Below are positions 9,200-18,169 of a stretch of DNA of 64,000 nucleotides, piece after piece; the first letter of the stretch is position 1; each line of letters begins with the position of its first letter. The notes under the pieces were generated by a model. That model searched no databases. It saw only the letters and a list, made by a program, of their open reading frames with translations, and was not told the DNA's origin. The position numbers were made by a program, and so were the translations under genes. Origin of the DNA: Oscillospiraceae bacterium (lineage in GTDB: Bacteria; Bacillota; Clostridia; Oscillospirales; Ruminococcaceae); assembly GCA_030539275.1 (NCBI GenBank), contig JAUNSK010000006.1, forward strand, positions 1 to 64,000, read 5' to 3'.

Positions 9200-9449
9200 A
9201 TGAGTCTTTCAGACAGTCAGTTAGTATTGTTGGATGCTTTAGCTTATTATTTGATTTCCTATTAAAGTAATTCCGGTTGAATGCGTTTATGAATGCACCT
9301 CGCTTTCTGATCTTACACTTCCTCAGGGCGTTGAGTACATTGAAATGTATGCCGCAGCTCACTGGAGAGCCCAGCCTGATTATGACCTTGTTCTGGTTTC
9401 ATCCAGAAAAGAAGCGGAGGAGTATATAAACCAAACCAGTGTTAATTAG
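9200..9449 (+). pseudogene. Composite gene remnant: start of a lipase-like DUF2974-type protein joined to a leucine-rich-repeat-type tail
   Basis: A strong AAAGGAG site precedes the ATG at 9200, which opens a frame of only 21 codons (MSLSDSQLVLLDALAYY...) that stops at 9263. This opening resembles N-termini of DUF2974 hydrolase-like proteins. One base out of frame, from about 9255, 64 further codons stay open to the TAG at 9447-9449 and contain TSLSDLTLPQGVEYIE, which looks like a BspA-type (LRR_5) repeat, then an acidic helix. The two parts seem to come from different genes or distant parts of one gene, joined by deletion. Neither half is long enough to work. Confidence 0.55.
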
Positions 9450-9494
9450 GGATATAGTAAAAGAACCATAAAGGCAATACGATAGCCGGATTCG

Positions 9495-10334
9495 TTATTT
9501 TTTGTCCATTACTCTTGCAAACAGGTATGTATCAAGACAGATAGCAGCTGCCATGATAGCTGCGTAAACGGCAGTGACCCTTATATCAGCACCGAAAAAT
9601 GCGACTATGAACACAACAGGAGACCAGAGCATCAGTCCATATACTGCTGCAAACAAACGCCATTTGCGTGTGCTGTTGCTGTTAAATGCAGTATAACGAT
9701 AAAATACAGGGAACAGAAAACCGCTCAGTGCCTGAAAAAGATAAAATACGATATAAAATGATACTTTTTCATTTTGCTCTATACTGAAAGCCGCTGCACT
9801 GGTATAATTGCTGTTTATGGACCCTGCAGTAAATTCAAGCAGAAACAAAATACCTGGAAATGCAGCCATAGAAATTAAAGAGGTGGTTATCAGTTTTTTG
9901 GGTCTGCAGTTTCTTTTCACACACAGTCCATCTGAAGATAAAAAAATTCCAAGAATAACTGCACATATGAGATATCCGGCAGAATCTGAAAGTATAGTCG
10001 AAAAACTAAGCGCCTCTTTACTGAGTATAGAAGAGGATGCACCTGTTAATCCGATAATCTGAGAAATATAGTCTGATGACCAGAACAAGGAGATAAACAC
10101 AAGCCCTTTTAATATCTTATTATGTACAGGCATATATTTTTCAAGAATTATATATGACACTATGAGAAGCAGCTGAGATATAACTGCAAAGCTTTGAAAT
10201 GCAGGTGTTACAAAATCAGGTTTTGAGTGTTCACCGTTTGATATTCCGGCTATTACCCTGATCAATGAGCTGACAGAACATGTGATGACAAGAACAATAA
10301 AAATTTTAATTATCAATACAATTCTCTTCTTCAT
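9495..10334 (-). CDS. Polytopic membrane protein of unknown function, TetR-linked
   Basis: A 279-residue integral membrane protein with about seven or eight hydrophobic segments spread over its whole length and a short basic C-terminus (ARVMDKK). I chose ATG at 10334 rather than the in-frame GTG at 10343, because GAGGG lies 8 bases before this ATG and the GTG falls within that stretch. The start lies one base after the TetR stop (TGATATG), so translation is probably coupled. I do not recognise the family. Pairing with a TetR repressor suggests an inducible transport or membrane-stress role, which is inference. Confidence 0.75.
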   Translation of the reverse strand: MKKRIVLIIKIFIVLVITCSVSSLIRVIAGISNGEHSKPDFVTPAFQSFAVISQLLLIVSYIILEKYMPVHNKILKGLVFISLFWSSDYISQIIGLTGASSSILSKEALSFSTILSDSAGYLICAVILGIFLSSDGLCVKRNCRPKKLITTSLISMAAFPGILFLLEFTAGSINSNYTSAAAFSIEQNEKVSFYIVFYLFQALSGFLFPVFYRYTAFNSNSTRKWRLFAAVYGLMLWSPVVFIVAFFGADIRVTAVYAAIMAAAICLDTYLFARVMDKK

Positions 10335-10335
10335 A

Positions 10336-10938
10336 TCAGACACCCTCAGTAAAACATTTAATTATCTTTGATATATTGTCTTCAAGAGTTTTGCGCGTCT
10401 GGACACTGTCCGGAAAATTCCTTCTCTTTAAAGTAAGCAAAACCGAACCAGTTACCTGTGCAAGACATATATCATTGATTTTGTTTATTAAAGAAATATC
10501 CTTATCAGTCTCCAGTGATATTTTTTCTAATTTATCCTGAACAAACGCGTAAAGGGAAGATGCTGACGTCCATTGATCTTTTAGGTCAGCCTTCTGTGAA
10601 GCTGCATAATCATTCTCAATGATACAGTCAAATAAATATGGGTTTTCAAGATAATACTCATACATGACTGAATACATACGGGGCCATATGGAATAAAGGC
10701 TGCGTACATTTTCAATTTCTTTATTAAATATATCGACGAGTTCATTTTCAAATTTCATATGTGCACAGAAAATAAGTTCTGACAGATTACTGAAATATGA
10801 GTACAGAGTAGCAGAATTATATCCTGCCTTCTCAGAAATGCTGCGTATCGTTACTCCTTTTATACCTTGTTGTCTGATAATACAGCAGGTAATATCAATA
10901 TAGAGTTCTCTCGTTCTTTCTTTCCTTATATCGTTCAT
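10336..10938 (-). CDS. TetR-family transcriptional regulator
   Basis: A 200-residue regulator. The N-terminal helix-turn-helix (about residues 8-52) shows the family pattern GIKGVTIRSISEKAGYNSAT followed by LYSYFSN; the rest is the all-helical ligand domain. I chose ATG 10938: AGGTGG lies 5 bases before it, while the longer open frame starts with a GTG that is itself part of that ribosome binding site. It is transcribed with the downstream membrane protein. A palindrome at 10959-10973 just upstream is a good operator candidate for autoregulation. Confidence 0.88.
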   Translation of the reverse strand: MNDIRKERTRELYIDITCCIIRQQGIKGVTIRSISEKAGYNSATLYSYFSNLSELIFCAHMKFENELVDIFNKEIENVRSLYSIWPRMYSVMYEYYLENPYLFDCIIENDYAASQKADLKDQWTSASSLYAFVQDKLEKISLETDKDISLINKINDICLAQVTGSVLLTLKRRNFPDSVQTRKTLEDNISKIIKCFTEGV

Positions 10939-10958
10939 ACTAACCACCTTTTTGTTTT

Positions 10959-10973
10959 TTAATCAATGATTAA
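10959..10973. promoter_or_regulatory. Candidate TetR operator
   Basis: TTAATCA at 10959-10965, one central base, then TGATTAA at 10967-10973: a perfect 7-base inverted repeat 20 bases upstream of the TetR start codon, where a repressor would block its own promoter. Autoregulation is inferred from position. Confidence 0.55.
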
Positions 10974-11065
10974 TATATCACATCTGCCTGAATATGTCAA
11001 GGAATAAATTGATATTTAATGAGAAACCTTAAAAGTGGTTTGTTTATATGCATAAGAACGAAGTA

Positions 11066-11108
11066 AGCCGCAGGCTGATACTCATTAAAATGAGTACATC
11101 CTGCGGCT
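11066..11108 (-). terminator. Stem-loop terminator between two reverse-strand genes
   Basis: AGCCGCAGG at 11066-11074 pairs perfectly with CCTGCGGCT at 11100-11108, with an inner ACTCAT/ATGAGT stem. It lies just past the 3' end of the DUF4253 gene. The T-run is better on the plus strand (CTTTTATT) than on the minus strand, so it may act in both directions. Confidence 0.65.
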
Positions 11109-11130
11109 TTTATTATTATAAAGAAGCTTA

Positions 11131-11829
11131 TCAATCCCACCAGAAAGACCATACTTTGGAATTAAGAATTGATCCTGCCTGACAGTTTACACCACCCATG
11201 TCCAGGATATCTCTGCAGAATAAACAGTGTTCCTTTGCAAGCTCCTGTGCAGCTTCTTTGTTCGTAACAGGTGAAGGAATATAAAACTCCAGCATATCAC
11301 TTGTGATAAAAGCAGGCACAGCACCAAATGACTCATACCAGCAGCGGCACACAGACATCATTTCATGTGCATCAGGACACTCATTCCATCCTCCGAAAGG
11401 AAGCCATGCAAATACTTCCCACGGTTTCGCAGTCGGGACATACAGAATATAATTTTCACAATTTCCAATAATTGCAGAGACGCCCCATGCAGTAAATTGA
11501 TTACTGGATATATCACCAAGGTCAGACGGGTCATAATCCTCATCGTCACTGTATTCAAACACTTGCTGCATTTGTTTATATCGCTCATCTAAAATGCTCC
11601 TGCCGTCAGATGTATCTGCTGACAGCATCTGACTTGTAAATTTCTCAGGACTGTCGTACATACTGCAGTTGTCATCAATAGTTTGCTTAAGCGTTTCATT
11701 TAAGGTAATAATAACCGGAGTGCATCCTTCATTTTTACTCTTTTTATATGCTTCTATGTACATTTCAGTAACGGTTTGTGCATCATTGCTTTTTGCTATT
11801 TTCTCTGCTTTACATCCAAATAACTCCAT
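11131..11829 (-). CDS. DUF4253 domain protein
   Basis: A soluble 232-residue protein. The C-terminal two thirds fit my memory of DUF4253: AWLPFGGWNECPDAHEM, then CRCWYESFGAVPAFITSD and EFYIPSP. The last segment holds a Cys cluster (HCLFCRDIL, then VNCQAG). Function is unknown; such proteins are often found among polymorphic-toxin immunity loci, but no toxin gene is nearby. AGAGGAAAG precedes the ATG. It has no obvious operon partner and is followed by the stem-loop at 11066. Confidence 0.7.
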   Translation of the reverse strand: MELFGCKAEKIAKSNDAQTVTEMYIEAYKKSKNEGCTPVIITLNETLKQTIDDNCSMYDSPEKFTSQMLSADTSDGRSILDERYKQMQQVFEYSDDEDYDPSDLGDISSNQFTAWGVSAIIGNCENYILYVPTAKPWEVFAWLPFGGWNECPDAHEMMSVCRCWYESFGAVPAFITSDMLEFYIPSPVTNKEAAQELAKEHCLFCRDILDMGGVNCQAGSILNSKVWSFWWD

Positions 11830-12220
11830 GGTATCTTTCCTCTTTTCATTATTAATTTAAAAGTGATAACGATTTGCAATGGTTTTTATAGTTGTAAATT
11901 TATAATATTTTTACAATTATTTATTCTAATTATATCAGCAAGTCGTCTATATGTCAATAATAACTAGTTAATTTCCTTTTTAAGCATTTAATGAAAAAAA
12001 TTCTATTAAATATAATATTGTTATAAACAAATAATATATTTTTATAGATAAGACAAATACAACAAAATATAATTATAGTAAAGTAAATGAATGCGGATTT
12101 TATAGGTTTAAGGAATGAACACGTAAGCATTATCCCGGTGTTTTCAAAACTCTTTTCTTATAACTTTTACATTAATCTCAGCAATCAATGTAAGAATTAT
12201 TTTTATCAGGAGGTGTTACA
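11830..12220. other. AT-rich divergent promoter region
   Basis: A 390-base gap between the divergent DUF4253 and MATE genes. It is strongly AT-rich, especially 11880-12080, with many possible -10 elements in both directions and no single clear promoter. A plus-strand open frame at 12087 overlaps the MATE start, lacks a ribosome binding site and is not counted as a gene. Confidence 0.5.
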
Positions 12221-13603
12221 ATGGCTCAGACATACGATCTTACTAATGGAAAGGTTTCTAAGCTTATACTTAAGTTTTTCTTTCCGATGTTTTTTACCAA
12301 CATGCTTCAGCAGATCTACAGTATAGCAGATACAGCAATTGTAGGAAAAGGACTTGGTGATGATTCACTGGCAGCAGTAGGAAACATGTCATCACTCACG
12401 TTTCTTATAGTCGGGTTTTCTATCGGAATGACAAATGGTTTCTCTGTATCAGCAGCACAGTATTTTGGTGCTCAGAAATATGATAAGCTCAGAAATACCC
12501 TTGCTTCGTCGCTTATTCTTTCAGTTATAATTTCTGCCGTACTTACTGCGGTAAGTACAGTTTTTCTCAGGTCAACGCTTGTAATGCTTCAGACTCCAGA
12601 AATTATTATCCATGAAAGTCTCAGGTATGGATATATAATATTCGGAGGGCTTACTGCAACCATTGCATACAACCTCTGTGCCTGTACGCTTCGTGCCCTG
12701 GGTGACAGCAAAACACCGTTTATCGCAATTATTATATCAACGCTGATAAATATCTGTCTTGACTATGTTCTGATCTTTATTGTAAAAACAGGAGTTGAGG
12801 GTGCAGCTGCAGCAACGGTTTTCGCTCAGCTTATTTCCGCTCTTGTATGCATTTTAAAGATAAGGAAGATAGAGATAATAAAACTTGGACGAGCTGATTT
12901 CAAGACCCATCTGTCGATATATTCTGAACTACTTAAAAACGGAATACCTATGGCAGCCATGAACTCCATCACGGCAATAGGATGTATGGTAATACAGTAT
13001 TTTGTTAATGGCCTGGGTATAGCCTTTACATCAGCCTATTCTGCATGCAGCAGATTTATTAATTTGTTTATACAGCCTGCATGTACGGCCGGATATACTA
13101 TGTCATCATTTACAAGCCAGAATTTCGGTGCACGCAGGTATACAAGGATACAGGAAGGACTGCGTGTCTGCCTTTGTATCTCTCTTGTTTCATATATTTT
13201 ACTTGGCAGTGTAATGTTCTTCTTGCCGCGTCAGCTGGCCGGGATAATGTTAAATGGTGACGAGCAGATCTCACTGGCTGTAATATATCTTCAGAGAGCC
13301 GGTATAATGAAATTTGCAGTTGATTTTCTCTTCATTTACAGATGTGCATGTCAGGGCATGGGACATCCTGTTTTTCCTATGGTTTCCGGTGTATCAGAAA
13401 TGCTGATGAGAGTTATTGTTATAGTATTTTTTGTTTCAAGGCTAGGCTTCAGCTCAACAGCCTATGCAGAAATAGCTGCATGGATAGCAGCACTTATAAT
13501 TAATATGGCAGCCTTCAGATTTTACTATAGTAAGACTCTTAAGGAGTCTGAGTGCACAGCGTCTTCGGGTACTGTTGAAGCTGCAGGTGGTTTTGTTAAA
13601 TGA
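12221..13603 (+). CDS. MATE-family multidrug/solute exporter
   Basis: A 460-residue polytopic protein of usual MATE length with 12 hydrophobic segments in two halves. The N-terminal signature NGKVSKLILKFFFPMFFTNM, then IADTAIVGKGLG and GMTNGFSVSAAQYFGA, is typical of the DinF-like bacterial group; the second half repeats it in AGYTMSSFTSQNFGARRY. Members export cations, drugs or metabolites against Na+ or H+. The substrate is not deducible. AGGAGG precedes the ATG by 8 bases, and a long terminator follows. Confidence 0.92.
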   Translation: MAQTYDLTNGKVSKLILKFFFPMFFTNMLQQIYSIADTAIVGKGLGDDSLAAVGNMSSLTFLIVGFSIGMTNGFSVSAAQYFGAQKYDKLRNTLASSLILSVIISAVLTAVSTVFLRSTLVMLQTPEIIIHESLRYGYIIFGGLTATIAYNLCACTLRALGDSKTPFIAIIISTLINICLDYVLIFIVKTGVEGAAAATVFAQLISALVCILKIRKIEIIKLGRADFKTHLSIYSELLKNGIPMAAMNSITAIGCMVIQYFVNGLGIAFTSAYSACSRFINLFIQPACTAGYTMSSFTSQNFGARRYTRIQEGLRVCLCISLVSYILLGSVMFFLPRQLAGIMLNGDEQISLAVIYLQRAGIMKFAVDFLFIYRCACQGMGHPVFPMVSGVSEMLMRVIVIVFFVSRLGFSSTAYAEIAAWIAALIINMAAFRFYYSKTLKESECTASSGTVEAAGGFVK

Positions 13604-13622
13604 TTTATATATTTTAGTCGTA

Positions 13623-13685
13623 AAAATACTGATCTCCATACATCAGACCATAAGTCTTATGTCAGGGAGGTCAGTATTTTTTATT
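13623..13685 (+). terminator. Rho-independent terminator of the MATE gene
   Basis: AAAATACTGATCTCC at 13623-13637 pairs with GGAGGTCAGTATTTT at 13666-13680 (one wobble), followed by further Ts. Confidence 0.85.
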
Positions 13686-13715
13686 TAAATTTCAGATAAT
13701 TTATACAAGAAACTG

Positions 13716-13744
13716 TTGTAAAATCAAGTTATTTATGGTATAAT
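13716..13744 (+). promoter_or_regulatory. Sigma-A-type promoter of the ApbA-like gene
   Basis: TTGTAA at 13716-13721, 17-base spacer, TATAAT at 13739-13744. Confidence 0.6.
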
Positions 13745-13834
13745 AGAGCAATAATATATGTTGCGGTTTACAAATAATTATCCATATATGCAATAATGCT
13801 GAAATATATACGACAGGAGGTTGAAGCAGCTGTT

Positions 13835-14800
13835 ATGAAAATACTGATTTTAGGTGACGGTGTAATAGGCAGTGTATACGGCAATGAGTTATCCAGAGCA
13901 GGCTATGATGTAACACATCTTATAAGGGAGGAACGGGCCGGGCAGGTACATAAGGACGGAATAAAAATAAGATGTCTTGACTGCCGCGGGTCGAAGAATG
14001 AAAACAGAACATATGTCTACAGACCAAAGGTTATATCAAAGCTGTCATCTGATATGAATTATGATTATTTTATTATAAGTGCAGGAGCAGACAAACTGGA
14101 AAAAACACTAAAAAGTTTTCAGGGAAAAATCCCGTCAAATACTGTAGTTGTTATCTTTCAGAGTTTGTGGGAAAGCATGGATGATATTAATAACTGGCTC
14201 GGCAAAGATAATTATATTCTTGGATTTCCTCATATTGTCGGCGGCGGAAAAGATGAAAATGGTATATACTGTACTATTTTCGGTAATAAAGATGCTCCTA
14301 CTATGCTTGGTGAGAAGGATGGAAGCAGAACTGACAGACTTCTTGGACTCAGTGATATACTTGGAGAAATACATATGAATCCTGTAGTATCCGATAATAT
14401 AACAGGATGGATCTACACACACTATGCTGAGGCAGCGGGACTTCTTGCAGGAGTTATGCAGAGTAAAAATTATATTAATTTTGCAGAGGATAAAGATATT
14501 CTTAAACAGACATTGTCGGCAGTAAGGGAAGGTCTTCGAATCTGTAAGGCAAGAGGCATACGTGTAAATAAAATAAAACCGCAGTGCTATTATTTTCTCC
14601 CGTCGTTTATAATGCTGCCTTTTATGAAAAAAATGTACAGTACAGAAGCTGCTAAGCTTATGATCAGGGGGCATGTTACACATTCAACTGATGAGATGAA
14701 AAATATGGTGTTTGATATGATAAAAGGCGGCCTGAAATACAAAGTAGAGACACCCGCGCTGCTGGAAATGAAAAAGGGTGTAAGGGATTTTAATGTGTGA
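13835..14800 (+). CDS. Ketopantoate reductase (ApbA/PanE) family protein
   Basis: A 321-residue oxidoreductase-like protein beginning MKILILGDGVIGSVYG, a Rossmann nucleotide-binding loop at residues 6-12. The middle part (NNWLGKDNYILGFPHIVGGG) fits the ApbA catalytic core, and a helical C-terminal domain follows. PanE reduces 2-dehydropantoate with NADPH, but the family is broad and divergent members act on other substrates, so this may not be pantoate synthesis. The open frame extends 13 codons further up to an ATG at 13796 without a ribosome binding site. The chosen ATG has AGGAGG 14 bases upstream, which is rather far, so the start is uncertain. Confidence 0.75.
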   Translation: MKILILGDGVIGSVYGNELSRAGYDVTHLIREERAGQVHKDGIKIRCLDCRGSKNENRTYVYRPKVISKLSSDMNYDYFIISAGADKLEKTLKSFQGKIPSNTVVVIFQSLWESMDDINNWLGKDNYILGFPHIVGGGKDENGIYCTIFGNKDAPTMLGEKDGSRTDRLLGLSDILGEIHMNPVVSDNITGWIYTHYAEAAGLLAGVMQSKNYINFAEDKDILKQTLSAVREGLRICKARGIRVNKIKPQCYYFLPSFIMLPFMKKMYSTEAAKLMIRGHVTHSTDEMKNMVFDMIKGGLKYKVETPALLEMKKGVRDFNV

Positions 14801-14810
14801 TTATTAAAAA

Positions 14811-14841
14811 ACAGAGCTCAGAAGATGGGCTCTGTTTTTTG
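14811..14841 (+). terminator. Rho-independent terminator (first of two)
   Basis: ACAGAGCTC at 14811-14819 pairs with GGGCTCTGT at 14827-14835, followed by TTTTT. Confidence 0.8.
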
Positions 14842-14875
14842 TCTGCAAGCATGGCAGATGCATTTTGCGAATTTC

Positions 14876-14909
14876 ATGCAGGGCTTTCCGGTCGCCCTGC
14901 ATCTTTTTT
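14876..14909 (+). terminator. Rho-independent terminator (second of two)
   Basis: ATGCAGGGC at 14876-14884 pairs perfectly with GCCCTGCAT at 14894-14902, followed by CTTTTTT. Together with the preceding hairpin it isolates the ABC cassette from upstream transcription. Confidence 0.8.
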
Positions 14910-14949
14910 ATGAGCCAAAAAATATTTAAGGATTATTTAATAATTGCTC

Positions 14950-14958
14950 TGTTATAAT
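14950..14958 (+). promoter_or_regulatory. Extended -10 promoter of the ABC/two-component cassette
   Basis: TGTTATAAT at 14950-14958 is an extended -10 element 30 bases before the permease start. No good -35 hexamer is visible, which would suit activation by the cassette's own response regulator; that is inference. Confidence 0.45.
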
Positions 14959-14988
14959 GTAGATACACAAAAGGAAGGAGCGATTATT

Positions 14989-17364
14989 ATGTTTCTCAGA
15001 ATCCTGAAAAAGGATATGAAAAGAAAAAAAACAATGAATGCGATACTGCTCATATTTATTGTTCTGGCATCAATGTTTGTTTCAAGCAGTGTAAATAATA
15101 TATTAACTGTCAGCAATGCACTTGACAGTTATTTTGAAATGGCGGGTGTATCTGACTATTTTGTAGCCATAAGAAATATTGCAGGTTCGCAGCCTGTCGA
15201 TGAAATACTTGATAATACTGATGCAGTCGGAAGTTATAAGAGAGAGGATATTATCTATCTTAACCAGCAGAATCTTTCGTGTGATGGTAAAATTGCGAAA
15301 GGTGCCGAAAACACATCTCTTCTGCAGTCCAACGACAGTATAAAGCTTAATTACTATGACGAAAACAATGAATTGATCAAAAGAGTCCCGGAAGGCAAGG
15401 TCCTTGTTTCAGGCAGATTTATGAAGATAAACGATCTGCATGAAGGAGATCAGGTGACCATAAGCATATCAGGAGTTTCAAAGACCTTTGATATTGCAGG
15501 AAATTTTAAGGATGCAGCACTTGGATCCGATATGATGGGAATGACAAGATTTATTGTAAATGAAAAAGACTATGCTGAATATACGGATAATAATGATTCT
15601 GTTTTAATGTACAGCGGTAAACTATATTACATTTCAACAGGTGATACAGATGCAGTAGAAAAGGCAATGAGCGATTATGGAAACAGCATCGTATTTATGG
15701 GAAGTGTACAGATGCTGAAAATGTCTTATGTTATGAATATGATCGTTGCCGGAGTACTGCTTGTTGTAAGTGTATGCCTTATTCTGATAGCATTTGTAAT
15801 GCTTAAGTTTACTATTACATTTACTCTGGCTGAGGAATACCGTGAGATAGGTGTTATGAAAGCAATCGGGGTCAGAAATATCAGCATACGAAGTCTTTAC
15901 ATGATCAAATATCTGACACTTTCGGTAATCGGTGCTGTAATCGGATTTGCAGCAGGCATTCCTTTTGGAAATATGCTGCTTTCAAGTGTATCACAGTCTA
16001 TGGTCATGAAATCTGAAAACGGATTGCTTGTCAATATTATCTGCAGTGCTGCTGTTGTACTGATAATTCTTCTCTTCTGCTATGGATGCACAGGTAAAGT
16101 TAAAAAGTATACTCCGGTTGATGCTATAAGAAGCGGAACAACAGGTGAGCGATTCGGCAAAAAAGGAATCATGAGTCTTAGTAAAAGCAGACTAAAAAAT
16201 GAATTTTTTATGTCGCTCAATGACGTGCTGAGTGCGCCGAAGAGATATGCAATAATTATAGTAACATTTTCTCTTTGCCTTTTGCTGGTTCTTATCCTTG
16301 TAATAACAGTTGATACTCTTAAAAGCGATAAGCTGATCACCTTGTTTGGAGTTACTGAGTGTGATGTATGCTATTCAAATCAAAGCATGCAGATGGACTA
16401 TATGGTTGAAAACGGCGACCAGATGATTAAAGACAAGATAGAGGAAATAGAACAAACGCTTGCTGACGAAGGAATGCCTGCAAGATGCATCAATGAGGTG
16501 ATGTTCAAACTGACGGCAACTCATGGTGACAAAACATGCAAATCACAGACTACACAGGGAATAGGAACTACATGTGACGAGTATGACTATGCAGAAGGAA
16601 CTGCACCGCAAAATGAACATGAAGTCGCTGTTACAAAAGTAATCGCTGATAAGCTCAATGCTCATATAGGTGATACGATCCAGATAAAAATTGACAACAA
16701 GGATACGGACTTTATAATCACAGGATACTATCAGGACATGAACAACTATGGAGAGGGGATACGTCTTCATGAATCCTTAAAAATCAATTATCTTCAGTCA
16801 ATGGGATTTTTCCCGTTTCAGATTTCCTTTACAGATAACTGTGACAAAGCAGAACTTAATAACAGGATAGATAAAATCAGAGAACTGTACAGCGATGGAA
16901 ATGTAAGCAATGTCGGTGAATATATAGATTCAATTATTGGTGTTTCAGATGTGTTGGATAATGTGCGAATACTTGTTCTCTGCGTAACGATGATCATAAT
17001 AATACTTGTCACAATTTTGATGGAACGTTCATTTATTGCAAAGGAACGCAGTGAAATAGCGATTCTTAAAGCAGTAGGTTTTAAAAACAAATCAATTGTT
17101 CTGTGGCATACTCTGAGATTTGCAATAACAACGATCATATCAGTAGTTATTTCAATTGCACTTCTGATACCTGCTGCAAACCTCTCTATTGGACCTGTTT
17201 TCAAAATGATGGGTGCAGTTTATGGAGTAAAGTATGATATAGCACCGCTTGAAGTGTTTCTGATATATCCTGCTGCAGTCTTTGCTGTAACAATGATATC
17301 TGCATTTATTATGGCACTGAGTACACATTCGGTAACTGCATCAGAAAGTTCAAATATAGAATAA
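14989..17364 (+). CDS. FtsX-family ABC transporter permease
   Basis: A 791-residue permease with two FtsX/MacB-type repeats. A first membrane segment (about 15-40) is followed by a large extracellular domain, then three membrane segments (about 258-400). A second copy follows: a segment near 430, another extracellular domain, and three C-terminal segments. The conserved FtsX cytoplasmic motif EYREIGVMKAIG appears in the first half and ERSEIAILKAVG in the second. I chose ATG 14989 (AGGAAGGAG upstream) over a longer frame starting with TTG inside the promoter. It is first in a cassette with an ATPase, response regulator, kinase and small membrane protein. Such permeases work in mechanotransmission, lipoprotein or antimicrobial-peptide handling. 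Confidence 0.88.
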   Translation: MFLRILKKDMKRKKTMNAILLIFIVLASMFVSSSVNNILTVSNALDSYFEMAGVSDYFVAIRNIAGSQPVDEILDNTDAVGSYKREDIIYLNQQNLSCDGKIAKGAENTSLLQSNDSIKLNYYDENNELIKRVPEGKVLVSGRFMKINDLHEGDQVTISISGVSKTFDIAGNFKDAALGSDMMGMTRFIVNEKDYAEYTDNNDSVLMYSGKLYYISTGDTDAVEKAMSDYGNSIVFMGSVQMLKMSYVMNMIVAGVLLVVSVCLILIAFVMLKFTITFTLAEEYREIGVMKAIGVRNISIRSLYMIKYLTLSVIGAVIGFAAGIPFGNMLLSSVSQSMVMKSENGLLVNIICSAAVVLIILLFCYGCTGKVKKYTPVDAIRSGTTGERFGKKGIMSLSKSRLKNEFFMSLNDVLSAPKRYAIIIVTFSLCLLLVLILVITVDTLKSDKLITLFGVTECDVCYSNQSMQMDYMVENGDQMIKDKIEEIEQTLADEGMPARCINEVMFKLTATHGDKTCKSQTTQGIGTTCDEYDYAEGTAPQNEHEVAVTKVIADKLNAHIGDTIQIKIDNKDTDFIITGYYQDMNNYGEGIRLHESLKINYLQSMGFFPFQISFTDNCDKAELNNRIDKIRELYSDGNVSNVGEYIDSIIGVSDVLDNVRILVLCVTMIIIILVTILMERSFIAKERSEIAILKAVGFKNKSIVLWHTLRFAITTIISVVISIALLIPAANLSIGPVFKMMGAVYGVKYDIAPLEVFLIYPAAVFAVTMISAFIMALSTHSVTASESSNIE

Positions 17365-17383
17365 AAGAAAGGCTGGAATACAA

Positions 17384-18151
17384 ATGAAGAATATATTGAA
17401 GGTCAGTGACCTGTGCAAGACATATATAGTAAACAAGAGACAGAATAACGTGCTTCGAAACGTCAGTTTTACTGTGGAAGAAGGTGAAATGACTGCAGTA
17501 ATGGGACCGTCAGGAAGCGGGAAATCAACCCTTCTGTACTGTGTTTCCGGTATGGATTCCATGACTGCAGGAAGTGCCTTGTTCTGCGGCAGGAATATAG
17601 CAGAGATCTCTCAGACAGAGCTTGCTGACATCCGACTGGATCAGATGGGTTTTATTTTTCAGCAGATGTTCATGCTTAAAAATCTCACAGTGCTCGACAA
17701 CATTCTTCTTCCGGCGTTTCAGTCAAAGGCTAATACTGCAAGCAGAAATGATAAAAAGGAGTACGCAATTAGTCTGATGCACAGACTAGGTATTTCTGAT
17801 ATAGCAGATAATGATATAACAGAAGTATCCGGCGGTCAGCTTCAGCGTGCGTGTATTTGCCGCAGCATGATCAATCATCCCAAAATGATATTTGCAGATG
17901 AACCGACAGGTGCACTCAACCGCAATTCTTCAGATGAGGTCATGGATGAGCTTGCCAAACTTAATAATGACGGTACAACGATAATGCTTGTAACGCATGA
18001 TGTCAAAGTGGCGGCCAAATGTTCACGAGTCCTGTATATAGTTGACGGTAACATAAAAGGGGAGTATAATATACATAAATATACATCCCGCTCACAGTTA
18101 AGAGAAAGAGAAAGATCACTTAACAACTGGCTTATGGAGATGGGATGGTAA
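17384..18151 (+). CDS. ABC transporter ATP-binding protein, MacB/LolD type
   Basis: A 255-residue ATPase with every key motif: Walker A GPSGSGKST (41-49), Q-loop Gln93, signature VSGGQ (148-152), Walker B MIFADEP (168-174) and switch His205 in LVTHD. The fold and the EPTGALN segment place it in the MacB/LolD/BceA group that partners FtsX permeases. It starts 19 bases after the permease gene and ends with a basic/acidic extension (RSQLRERERS) beyond the usual end. It should energise the permease at 14989. Confidence 0.93.
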   Translation: MKNILKVSDLCKTYIVNKRQNNVLRNVSFTVEEGEMTAVMGPSGSGKSTLLYCVSGMDSMTAGSALFCGRNIAEISQTELADIRLDQMGFIFQQMFMLKNLTVLDNILLPAFQSKANTASRNDKKEYAISLMHRLGISDIADNDITEVSGGQLQRACICRSMINHPKMIFADEPTGALNRNSSDEVMDELAKLNNDGTTIMLVTHDVKVAAKCSRVLYIVDGNIKGEYNIHKYTSRSQLRERERSLNNWLMEMGW

Positions 18152-18169
18152 CAAAAAAAGAGGTTATTT

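Noticed and set aside
12087-12326. A small gene upstream of the MATE exporter
   Set aside because: It overlaps the exporter start in another frame, has no ribosome binding site, and its sequence looks like translated AT-rich DNA.
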